The notes below the pieces were generated by a model, which was not told the DNA's origin, did not search any database, and was given only the letters and a program-made list of their open reading frames with translations. 13,088 nucleotides of DNA from Persephonella sp. (GTDB lineage: Bacteria > Aquificota > Aquificia > Aquificales > Hydrogenothermaceae): contig JALWKR010000202.1 in the NCBI GenBank assembly GCA_027081375.1, positions 1-13,088 on the forward strand, given 5' to 3'. The position numbers and the translations under genes were made by a program. Below, piece by piece: positions 5,497 to 12,390 of the stretch (position 1 is the stretch's first letter; each line of letters opens with the position of its first letter).

Positions 5497-6943
5497 ATCT
5501 TCTGAGCAGTCTCCTAAGAAACAGCACCATAGGTAGTGCCAGATAAAGGAGGGCATTGGCAGGTGAAGTAGAGGGAGTGAGGGAACAACCTCCACCTCCA
5601 CCACCGGAGGTATTATTGTTAGAAGCTTTATTATCTTGGCTATTGTTATCTGTTATATCATTGTCCTGCTCTCCCTGATTGTTTTGATCGCTACTATCTG
5701 TTATAGGTACCTCATCTGCCCCTATATCCACCCCATTTCCTTGAAGTCTAGATTCTCCGTCAATATCTGTTTCTGGAATTGGCAGAATAGGACTACTGTC
5801 TCCTTTATCTATAACAGGTGAGTTTTGAGATAAATGGTAATCTCCACTTTCTATATCTACAAAAGCAGGATCAACAGACAGGTTATTCTGTTCTTTTAGT
5901 TTATTTTCAGATGTTATTGCTGTTTCATTTTCTATGTATATGTAGTGATAATCATTGTTTTCTATATTTATAGTAGGTGTATATTTTTCTGTATCACTTT
6001 TCTCTGCTTCAATGTATATATCATCTCCGTTTTTATCAGCTGAGTTAAAGTAAGCAATATTATTGTAAAGATAGATTTTTCCATTATTATCAAAAGCTTT
6101 TATATGAATTCCCCCGCCGTAAGCTGAGGAACTATTTTTGGTAATAGTATTGTTGATTATATAAGTTTCTCCTGCATTTAGATTTATAAGTAATCCTCCT
6201 CCTCTTCCGTTTCCAAGGGCAGTTGCTCTATTTTTCGCAAATATATTGTTTAAAATATCAATTCTTCCTATTGAAGTTTCTACAGATCCACCACCTCCAT
6301 ATCCACCACTATTATTTATAACTGTGTTATGTGAAACAATAATTCTTCCTTCATTTGAAGTTAAATCAAAACCTCCACTGTAGTCGTCAGAGTTATTATT
6401 TTTGAATGTAGAATGTTCTAGATTTATATTTCCTGTTTCTGTGGAAACATAAAGTCCTGCTCCGTCAGCATCCTGAGTTACTGTGTTATTTTCAAAAGAG
6501 CAGTTTTTTACTGTTATATTTGCATATCTAGTTTTTATTTTTAAACCTCCTCCTTTGGCATTTCCACCGCTAACTAGTCCGTTTCTGAAGGTTATATTTT
6601 CAACTAAAATCTCTAGACCATCATCATTTGCTCCAGAGGTATCTATTTCTAGAACTCTACCTTGAGAGTTAGCATCTAGAACAACATTCCCTTCCCCTAT
6701 AATCGATATGTTTCCTGCAGAAATTGTTGGTTTGTAAGATAGAGAGTTAACTGTGTAAATTCCTGATGCTATATGTACAGTGTCATTATCTAGAGTAGCT
6801 GCTGCCTGATTTAAAGCTGTTTGTAAATCACAGGGATTATTTTGACTACAATCTCCAGAACCAGTTTGGGAAACATATAAATCTGAAGCAAAAGCTCTAC
6901 TAAGTAGAGCTAAACCTAATAGTGCAACTGCTTTTTTTCTCAT
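5495..6943 (-). CDS. Secreted beta-helix protein with choice-of-anchor-Q-like region and Gly6-Cys C-terminal sorting-type tail
   Basis: A 482-residue exported protein. A signal peptide covers residues 1-19 (AFA before the cut). Residues about 85-345 hold repeated coils with Asn/Gly/Ser-rich turns such as NITVKNCSFENN, NIFAKNRA and IINNTITKN, each about 30-35 residues apart, typical of a right-handed parallel beta-helix. Residues about 355-412 (DPAFVD, SPVIDKGD, DIDGESR, VDIGADE) match the region that often follows such helices in choice-of-anchor Q proteins. A low-complexity Asn/Asp/Gln linker (415-446) leads to G447-G452, C453, a hydrophobic segment (about 463-476) and R477, R478, R481, R482. 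This tripartite tail resembles GlyGly-CTERM, Synerg-CTERM and MYXO-CTERM sorting signals. No enzymatic residues were recognised. It stands alone, with its own terminator. The ATG has AGGAG about 9 nt upstream, separated by a GC-rich patch. Confidence 0.85.
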   Translation of the reverse strand: MRKKAVALLGLALLSRAFASDLYVSQTGSGDCSQNNPCDLQTALNQAAATLDNDTVHIASGIYTVNSLSYKPTISAGNISIIGEGNVVLDANSQGRVLEIDTSGANDDGLEILVENITFRNGLVSGGNAKGGGLKIKTRYANITVKNCSFENNTVTQDADGAGLYVSTETGNINLEHSTFKNNNSDDYSGGFDLTSNEGRIIVSHNTVINNSGGYGGGGSVETSIGRIDILNNIFAKNRATALGNGRGGGLLINLNAGETYIINNTITKNSSSAYGGGIHIKAFDNNGKIYLYNNIAYFNSADKNGDDIYIEAEKSDTEKYTPTINIENNDYHYIYIENETAITSENKLKEQNNLSVDPAFVDIESGDYHLSQNSPVIDKGDSSPILPIPETDIDGESRLQGNGVDIGADEVPITDSSDQNNQGEQDNDITDNNSQDNKASNNNTSGGGGGGCSLTPSTSPANALLYLALPMVLFLRRLLRR

Positions 6944-6971
6944 GGCGCCGGTCTCCTGAATATTATTTATT

Positions 6972-6990
6972 TTGATAACCTAAATATCAA
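6972..6990. promoter_or_regulatory. Inverted repeat TTGATA-N7-TATCAA upstream of the beta-helix gene
   Basis: Perfect 6-bp arms (6972-6977 and 6985-6990) with a 7-nt spacer lie about 30-47 nt before the ATG, where a promoter or operator would be expected. It resembles an FNR/CRP half-site pair, but the TTGAT/ATCAA spacing is 9 rather than 4, so it is not a normal FNR site. Function unproven. Confidence 0.3.
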
Positions 6991-7076
6991 TTAAGGTGCC
7001 ATTTGTTAAATAATTGAAAAATATGAAAGTTTTATTTTTAAGGAAAATTTTACAGTTAAATTTTTTTACAAAAGTT

Positions 7077-7097
7077 TAAAAAAACTATAAAAATAGT
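7077..7097 (-). terminator. Weak candidate terminator of the purF operon
   Basis: On the minus strand, a 5-bp A/T-rich stem (ACTAT/ATAGT, 7084-7097) is followed directly by seven T residues, 10 nt after the FetB-like stop codon. The stem is short and weak, so termination is plausible but uncertain. The rest of the 6944-7106 spacer is AT-rich without further clear signals. Confidence 0.35.
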
Positions 7098-7106
7098 AAA
7101 AAGGAA

Positions 7107-7853
7107 TTACAGATTTTTTGTAGAGAAGACTGTTGGAATTATTTTTTTGTAAGAGAAGTTTACAGTAAATATTCCTGTAAAAAGTGCTACTGCTACCATC
7201 ATATACATAATAACAAGCTGATAAGAGACAGCTTTTAAAGGCTCGGCACCTGCCAGCAGCATTCCTGTTGTTATACCAGGAATATGTATAATTCCTACTG
7301 TCTGTAGAGAGTTTATAGTTGGTATTAAAGCAGCTTTTATTGCCTTTTTAACTATAAAATGAAAAGCCTGCTTTAATGTTGCTCCTAGAGCAATCATATT
7401 TTCAATAATATCTATACTGTTTTCAACCTCTCCCTTAAGTCTATCAACAGTTAGAGAGTAAATATTTAAAGAATTTCCAATTATCATTCCACCAACAGGA
7501 ATAATCTCATTTGGTTTGAAAGAAATAACTCCAATTAAAATAAGAGAGAATAAAACTATAAAAGAAGAGAAAAAGATTGAAAGAAAAGCTGTTAAAAATC
7601 CTTTATCTGCAAGCTTTACTCTTTTTTGAGCTGTGTAACTTGCAAACAAAACCATTACAATAAGAACTAAAAATAGATATACAGGATTTTTCAGTTTAAA
7701 AACATAAACAAGAATATAACCAAGAACCAAAAGCTGAACTAAAGCTCTTATTGAGTTCCACAGAAGCTCTTTTTCAACTCCAAGTTTTTCTTTGTAAGAA
7801 TAAACAAGAGCTATAAGAACAAGAATATACGAAGCTAAAAACTTGTATTCCAT
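7107..7853 (-). CDS. FetB-like ABC permease (UPF0014/YbbM family)
   Basis: A 248-residue polytopic inner-membrane protein with about seven predicted helices, of the family that includes E. coli FetB, the permease of the FetAB exporter linked to iron efflux and oxidative stress. Seen motifs: RALVQLLVLGY (36-46), GMIIGNSLNIYSLTVDRL (122-139), ENMIALGATLKQA (151-163) and the long conserved stretch from P178 to Q212 containing NSLQTVGI, PGITTGMLLAGAEPLKA and YQ. No FetA-like ATPase gene lies next to it, so an ATPase partner must be encoded elsewhere. Its ATG overlaps the TGA of the GT9 gene by one base (TGATG) and no ribosome-binding site is visible, so translation probably depends on re-initiation after the upstream gene. 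It is the last gene of the purF operon. The transported metal is not deducible from sequence. Confidence 0.87.
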   Translation of the reverse strand: MEYKFLASYILVLIALVYSYKEKLGVEKELLWNSIRALVQLLVLGYILVYVFKLKNPVYLFLVLIVMVLFASYTAQKRVKLADKGFLTAFLSIFFSSFIVLFSLILIGVISFKPNEIIPVGGMIIGNSLNIYSLTVDRLKGEVENSIDIIENMIALGATLKQAFHFIVKKAIKAALIPTINSLQTVGIIHIPGITTGMLLAGAEPLKAVSYQLVIMYMMVAVALFTGIFTVNFSYKKIIPTVFSTKNL

Positions 7854-8833
7854 CAGGGAATAAGCTCCACAGCTTTTTTTACAGCAGCTTCAGGAGATAT
7901 AGAATAAAGGCACTCTGGTTTATCATATATGCACTTTTTTTTGCCGTGAAGGTCACAGGGCTGACATTTTAGATTTGCAAATATATAACTTCCTTCATCT
8001 TTTAAAGGTGCAAAACCAAAAGACGGATGGGTTGCTCCATATATCATTAAAACAGGTGTGGATACAGCTCTAGACATATGAGCCACTGCACTGTCATTGC
8101 TTATTGTTAAAACAGCATTTTTTAATGTAGCAATACTTTCTCTTAAAGATAATAATCCCCTTAAATCAATCACTTCTTTTGGGTAGTTCTTGTTATCTAA
8201 CCTTTTATCCTCTTTTGAACCAATAAGCACAACATTAAAACCTTTTTTTAATAAAATCTCTGCAACTTCAGGGTAAAAAGGGTAAATTTTATTTTTATAT
8301 CTTGCCCCTGTTCCAATGGCTATAAAATTTTCAGGAAGTTTTCTTTTTACAGATATTATCTCATTATTCTTCAAAACTATTTTAGGCTTGTATATCTTTG
8401 AGTTTTCTATACTTAGATATTTCAATGTTTCCTGATAGGCTTTTAAAACATTAAAATCTTCTAAAGATATAAACTTTTTTCCAAAAGATGTAGTTAGTAA
8501 TCTTCTTTTTAACGATTTTTTGTTGTATCTAATAAACTTTTTTCCTGAAAAAAAAGAAAGTAAATAGGTTCTTAGATTGTTATGTAAATCTAGAATATAG
8601 TCATATCTTTTTAAACTTTCTGAAAATTTTTTAATATCTTTTAATGACTTAAGATTTTCTTTTTCAACAGATAAAACAGTGTTTAGCCTGTAGTCCTCTA
8701 AAAAAAGCTCATTAAAAGGTTTAAATGTTAAAAAATCTATAGAGAAACCCCTTTCATAAAGGGGCTCTATTACAGAAGAAGCTAAAATAACATCTCCTAG
8801 AGAGGAAAATCTAATGATAAGAACCCTTTTCAA
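7853..8833 (-). CDS. Glycosyltransferase family 9 protein (ADP-heptose:LPS heptosyltransferase-like)
   Basis: A 326-residue GT9 (GT-B fold) enzyme, expected at the cytoplasmic face of the inner membrane, adding heptose or another sugar to the LPS core. The N-terminal acceptor domain opens with VLIIRFSSLGDVILASSVI (4-22), the family hallmark. YDYILDLHNNLRT follows. The donor domain has GTGARYKNKIYP where heptosyltransferases have GS-W-K-WP, and SNDSAVAHMSRA from residue 245 with YGATHPSFGFAPL. Four cysteines near the C-terminus (C290, C293, C301, C308) form the C-x2-C-x7-C-x6-C pattern common in this family. The start is TTG at 8833, with AGGG upstream overlapping the TAG stop of the TPR gene, an 8-nt gap. 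No other LPS gene is adjacent, so the acceptor is uncertain. Confidence 0.88.
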   Translation of the reverse strand: MKRVLIIRFSSLGDVILASSVIEPLYERGFSIDFLTFKPFNELFLEDYRLNTVLSVEKENLKSLKDIKKFSESLKRYDYILDLHNNLRTYLLSFFSGKKFIRYNKKSLKRRLLTTSFGKKFISLEDFNVLKAYQETLKYLSIENSKIYKPKIVLKNNEIISVKRKLPENFIAIGTGARYKNKIYPFYPEVAEILLKKGFNVVLIGSKEDKRLDNKNYPKEVIDLRGLLSLRESIATLKNAVLTISNDSAVAHMSRAVSTPVLMIYGATHPSFGFAPLKDEGSYIFANLKCQPCDLHGKKKCIYDKPECLYSISPEAAVKKAVELIP

Positions 8834-8841
8834 TCTTTACC

Positions 8842-9165
8842 CTAAAGCATATTTTTTAACATCTCTATTTCCTGAGTGAACTCATCAACCATAGATTGAT
8901 GGTTAAACTTTTTAGCCTGTCTTATTCCCTTTTCATAACTTTCTATAGCTTTTTCAATATCTCCAATGTTCACATAACACTGGGCAAGAAGACGATAAGC
9001 TGCACCTTCATCTTCATGTAAAGAAAGATATTTTTCTAGATATAAAAGAGCTTCATCATACCTTTTAGCTTTAAAAAGTTCCACAGCAAGACCGTAAAGT
9101 CCTAAAGGATTATCAGGATTTTTTTCTAAAGCTTTCTTAAGTTCATTTATTCTATTTTCTGACAT
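8842..9165 (-). CDS. Small TPR-repeat protein
   Basis: A 107-residue cytoplasmic protein made almost entirely of helical tetratricopeptide repeats, which serve protein-protein contacts. One repeat covers NPLGLYGLAVELFKAKRYDE (continuing to the LEKYL helix), and the next covers GAAYRLLAQCYVNIGDIEKA (continuing to SYEKGI). A capping helix ends the protein. There is no signal peptide. I placed the start at the ATG at 9165 because GAGGTGATT lies just upstream and matches the 16S tail very well. A GTG three codons earlier would consume this ribosome-binding site. The gene lies 12 nt after purF and 8 nt before the GT9 gene. The partner is unknown. Confidence 0.85.
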   Translation of the reverse strand: MSENRINELKKALEKNPDNPLGLYGLAVELFKAKRYDEALLYLEKYLSLHEDEGAAYRLLAQCYVNIGDIEKAIESYEKGIRQAKKFNHQSMVDEFTQEIEMLKNML

Positions 9166-9177
9166 CTTAATCACCTC

Positions 9178-10557
9178 TTATAATACAGGATAGTCTCCAG
9201 TAAAACATGCGGTACAGAAGCCTTTCTGTCTATGTTTATTTGCTGCCTGAATCATTCCCTCAAGAGAAAGATAGTAAAGGGAATCTGCACCGATGTAATC
9301 CCTGATCTCTTCTATAGTTTTGTTAGCTGCAATAAGTTCTTCCTTTGTTGGAGTATCAATGCCGTAGTAGCAAGGGCTTATCACAGGTGGAGAGCTTAAT
9401 AGAAAATGTATCTCTTTTGCTCCTGCCTTTCTAAGCATATTCACAATCTTTTTACTTGTTGTTCCCCTAACAAGAGAGTCATCTATCACAACTATTCTCT
9501 TTCCTTCAACAACCTGTCTTACAGGATTTAACTTTAATCTTACACTTAAATCTCTTATCTCCTGCTTAGGCTGTATAAAACTTCTTCCTACATAGTGATT
9601 TCTAATAAGACCTAACTCTAAAGGTATTCCACTTGCTTCTGAGTATCCCTTTGCTGCAAGTAGTCCTGAATCTAAAACAGGAACTACACAATCAGCATCA
9701 ATTTTATACTCTTTAGCAAGGGTTCTTCCCATCTCTTTTCTTATTTCATAAACCCAATCCTGAAATATTAGGCTATCTGGTCTTGCAAAATAAACAAACT
9801 CAAATATACACTTTCTAGGTTCTTCAGGATAACTTAAAGGGAAATAAGACCTCATTCCTGCATCATCAATAACAAGAACTTCCCCAGGTTTTATATCTCT
9901 AAGATATTCAGCATCTACAATATCTAAAGCACATGTTTCTGAAGCAACAAAAAAACTTCCAGTTCTATTTTTTCCTAAAACTAAAGGTCTAAAACCAAAG
10001 GGATCCCTTACAGCTATAAGCTGTTTTTCCCTAAGAATAACTAAAGAGTAAGCTCCCTTTACCTTTTTCATAGCTCCAAACACAAGGGGTAGAAAATCTC
10101 TATCATTTTTGTGAAGCATTATGTGAGACGGAGGAGGTTCTTTCTCTTTTGCTATTAAGTGGATAAATACCTCTGTATCTGCAGTTGATCTAAATATAGC
10201 TCCTTCTCTTTCTAACTGCTCTCTTATCTCAGTTGCATTAGTTAGATTACCGTTGTGAGCTATAGCAAAGGAACCGCCGTAAAAATGAGCAAATAGGGGC
10301 TGTATATTTTTAGGGTCTGAACCTCCTGCAGTAGAATATCTAACATGACCTATTGCTATATCACCTTTTAGCTCATTAAGGTCTTCCTCTTTAAAGACTT
10401 TAGTAACAAGACCTTCTCCAAGTTTTAAATTTATATCATAACCATCTGAAACAGCTATTCCTGCAGATTCCTGTCCTCTATGCTGAAGAGCATGAAGCCC
10501 TAAAAAAGTCATATGAGAAGCAGACGTGTTATTAAATACTCCAAATACACCACACAT
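9178..10557 (-). CDS. purF: Amidophosphoribosyltransferase (glutamine PRPP amidotransferase)
   Basis: First committed enzyme of purine synthesis: glutamine plus PRPP gives 5-phosphoribosylamine. The 459-residue protein starts Met-Cys, so removal of Met exposes the catalytic Cys2 of the N-terminal Ntn glutaminase domain without a propeptide. LHALQHRGQESAGI, HVRYSTAGGS and AHNGNLTN are glutaminase hallmarks. The C-terminal phosphoribosyltransferase domain has the PRPP loop VVIDDSLVRGTT (about 356-367, D359-D360). Four cysteines at 250, 396, 448 and 451 fit the [4Fe-4S] ligands of the Bacillus-type enzyme. One oddity is VPVLDSG where the family usually has VPVPDSG. The ATG has GAGGTG 8 nt upstream. 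It heads the purF, TPR, GT9, FetB-like operon. No PurR box or purine riboswitch is visible in the 107-nt leader spacer. Confidence 0.97.
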   Translation of the reverse strand: MCGVFGVFNNTSASHMTFLGLHALQHRGQESAGIAVSDGYDINLKLGEGLVTKVFKEEDLNELKGDIAIGHVRYSTAGGSDPKNIQPLFAHFYGGSFAIAHNGNLTNATEIREQLEREGAIFRSTADTEVFIHLIAKEKEPPPSHIMLHKNDRDFLPLVFGAMKKVKGAYSLVILREKQLIAVRDPFGFRPLVLGKNRTGSFFVASETCALDIVDAEYLRDIKPGEVLVIDDAGMRSYFPLSYPEEPRKCIFEFVYFARPDSLIFQDWVYEIRKEMGRTLAKEYKIDADCVVPVLDSGLLAAKGYSEASGIPLELGLIRNHYVGRSFIQPKQEIRDLSVRLKLNPVRQVVEGKRIVVIDDSLVRGTTSKKIVNMLRKAGAKEIHFLLSSPPVISPCYYGIDTPTKEELIAANKTIEEIRDYIGADSLYYLSLEGMIQAANKHRQKGFCTACFTGDYPVL

Positions 10558-10621
10558 AAAATCAGCACCTCTTGGGATTAAAGTTTTTAGATAAATTAGA
10601 ATATATCAATTTATGATGTTT

Positions 10622-10657
10622 GAAAATAAAAGAAAGGGGACAGGAAATTTCCTGTCC
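10622..10657 (-). terminator. Intrinsic terminator of the PEGA-WD40 lipoprotein gene
   Basis: A perfect 20-bp palindrome at 10638-10657 (7-bp GC-rich stem GGACAGG/CCTGTCC plus an AAATTT centre) begins 8 nt after the stop codon. On the minus strand it is followed by CC and a T-rich run. Confidence 0.8.
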
Positions 10658-10664
10658 TTAAGAA

Positions 10665-12272
10665 TTATTCAATTGTCTGTATCCATTTTTTAAGGAGATG
10701 TCCGTTTTTCCATATATTAACTACAGGATTGTTTATATCTGAAGCTGTTATAAGAACTTCTTCATTGGCAAATACTACGAATTTAGCTGGAGCTCTTAGA
10801 TTTTTAATTTCATATAAAACCTTTCCACTAGAAAAACCTACAGCTTTAGCAGAATTATCTGATAATCCTATAGCTATCTTTTCATTGTTAGGAGATATAT
10901 TTGCTGATAATGCTTCTTTTTCAAAAGAAAACTCTTTAACTTTGTTTAACTGGTTATCAAAAACTTTAACTGTTTTATCTTGAGAAGCGGTAATAATGTA
11001 TTTACCGTCTTTTGACACTTCAACAGTGTTTATCTTGCTGCTGTGAACTTTTTTGCTTTCTTTTACAGCATTAGAAGATGTATCGTAAATGATTATAAAG
11101 CCATCATTAGTAGCTACATAAAGAAGACCATCTCTGTATCTTACATAAGTTGGTTTATGACCTAAATCTTTTTCTTCCTTTATGTTTCCTGTTTTGAAAT
11201 CAGCTATTTTTACTTTTCCATCTTTTGTTATGTAGTAAATTTTAGAAATGTCTTTGCTGAAAGCTACAGCCATAGATTCCATTGGATACATTTTAGAAAG
11301 AACTGGGAAAGTTGTTTTCATATCCCATACTAGAATTTTGTCATACTTTTTAGTTTTATCTTCTAAAGCATAGGCAAGTTTTCTAATTGGTTTTATACCA
11401 GCTACATATTCACCGTTTTGAGATATTCCGTAGTTTATAAACTTATCAAAGTTTCTTACATCCTTAGGATCATATAGGGAAATTTGAGGTTTGAATTTTT
11501 TAAGATCCCAGAAGTAAATTCCAGCTTTACCCATAGAAACTAAATATTTATGGTCAGGTGTAAAGCTTAAAGGTCCATATGCTTGAACAGGTGGTAGTTG
11601 AACAGGTTCAAGGATGTATGTAACTTTTATCTCATCACCTTTCTTAACTTTTAAGTCAAAAGTATCCTCGTATATCCCTTTCTTAACAGTTACTTTATGA
11701 ATTCCCTGATCTAATTCTAGTGTAGTAGGAAGTTTTCCAACTTCTTTTCCATCTACAATTAAAACAGCATCTGAAGGTCTTGCGTAGAAATGAACAACAG
11801 CCTTTTCTAAGTTGACAAAAATCTTAGTTGTTTTTCCATACTCTATATTTAAAACCCTTGTTGTTCCTACATCTCCAAGTTTAAAAATAAGTTCATGTTT
11901 TCCTACAGGTATTTTTTCTTTTAAGGGAGTTATTCCTATTAAGTCTTTGCCTTCTAATACCTGTGCTCCTTGAGGTTTTGTGTCAGCTACTAAAAGACCT
12001 CTAGGAATTGGATGAAATTTTAGTTCTATAGTTTTATCAAAATATACCTGAACTCCTTTTTTTATATCTATATCCCATGGAGAAGTTGCAACAGCAATAT
12101 CATATTTTGCCTCTTTTAACTCAAGAACAATAGGTGTTTTCCCAACTAACTTTCCATTTACATAAACTTCTGCGTTTGGTGGTTCTTTAATAACTATCTT
12201 TCCTTTACCTTCACAGGATACTAAAATCAGTGCAACTAAAAAAATCCAGAAGAAACTAAGGATCCTCTTCAT
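10665..12272 (-). CDS. Lipoprotein with three PEGA domains and a WD40-like beta-propeller
   Basis: A 535-residue envelope lipoprotein. A lipoprotein signal peptide ends in the lipobox LVSC with the lipidated C20; E21 at +2 is not the inner-membrane retention Asp, so outer-membrane sorting by Lol is likely. Three PEGA-type domains follow at about 24-86, 91-156 and 158-222, each with an ARP/PPNAEV-like turn, a D/NG-K-x-x-G-K-x-P turn and a final basic strand. The remainder (about 230-535) is a beta-propeller with WD40-like blades, clearest at KVHSSKINTVEVSKDGKYII and the following TASQDKTVKVFD. Catalytic residues are not evident; a binding or scaffold role is inferred. The ATG has AGAGG 8 nt upstream. 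It is monocistronic: divergent from the NapH-like gene and closed by its own terminator. Confidence 0.87.
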   Translation of the reverse strand: MKRILSFFWIFLVALILVSCEGKGKIVIKEPPNAEVYVNGKLVGKTPIVLELKEAKYDIAVATSPWDIDIKKGVQVYFDKTIELKFHPIPRGLLVADTKPQGAQVLEGKDLIGITPLKEKIPVGKHELIFKLGDVGTTRVLNIEYGKTTKIFVNLEKAVVHFYARPSDAVLIVDGKEVGKLPTTLELDQGIHKVTVKKGIYEDTFDLKVKKGDEIKVTYILEPVQLPPVQAYGPLSFTPDHKYLVSMGKAGIYFWDLKKFKPQISLYDPKDVRNFDKFINYGISQNGEYVAGIKPIRKLAYALEDKTKKYDKILVWDMKTTFPVLSKMYPMESMAVAFSKDISKIYYITKDGKVKIADFKTGNIKEEKDLGHKPTYVRYRDGLLYVATNDGFIIIYDTSSNAVKESKKVHSSKINTVEVSKDGKYIITASQDKTVKVFDNQLNKVKEFSFEKEALSANISPNNEKIAIGLSDNSAKAVGFSSGKVLYEIKNLRAPAKFVVFANEEVLITASDINNPVVNIWKNGHLLKKWIQTIE

Positions 12273-12315
12273 TCTCCATACCTCTCTTTATTTTTCTATT
12301 GAAGGTTAGCAAAAA

Positions 12316-12345
12316 CTAACAATATTTATTATACTATATTATAAT
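12316..12345 (+). promoter_or_regulatory. Candidate promoter of the NapH-like gene
   Basis: Plus-strand CTAACA (12316-12321), 18 nt, and a perfect -10 TATAAT (12340-12345). It overlaps the divergent lipoprotein promoter. The -35 is a four-of-six match and half of it lies in a small inverted repeat (GTTAG 12305-12309, CTAAC 12316-12320). Confidence 0.4.
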
Positions 12346-12355
12346 ATCTTGAAAA
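12328..12355 (-). promoter_or_regulatory. Candidate promoter of the PEGA-WD40 lipoprotein gene
   Basis: On the minus strand, TTTTCA (12355-12350), 16 nt, and a perfect -10 TATAAT (12333-12328). The -35 is a four-of-six match. The leader would be about 50 nt. Confidence 0.45.
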
Positions 12356-12390
12356 TTATATATAGACTTAATAAAGTGGAGGTATAAAAA

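Noticed and set aside
5636..5821. Plus-strand frames inside the beta-helix gene (also 6483-6665)
   Set aside because: Antisense shadows of the low-complexity linker and repeats; no start signals.
6180..6420. Repeated Gly/Asn-rich segments considered as DNA tandem repeats
   Set aside because: The periodicity is at the protein level (beta-helix coils); the DNA copies are too diverged to call a nucleotide repeat.
6972..6990. FNR binding site upstream of the beta-helix gene
   Set aside because: The TTGAT/ATCAA arms match, but the spacing is 9 nt instead of the required 4, so it was kept only as an unassigned dyad.
10558..10664. Possible purine riboswitch or PurR-type operator before purF
   Set aside because: The spacer is AT-rich and mostly taken up by the upstream terminator. 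No conserved riboswitch core or PurR-like dyad is visible. A weak -10 (TATATT, minus strand 10605-10600) lacks a well-spaced -35.
10729..10983. Plus-strand frame of 84 codons opposite the lipoprotein gene
   Set aside because: Antisense to the well-supported WD40-like region; no ribosome-binding site or domain. The 3194-3385 frame opposite the ATPase was rejected for the same reason.
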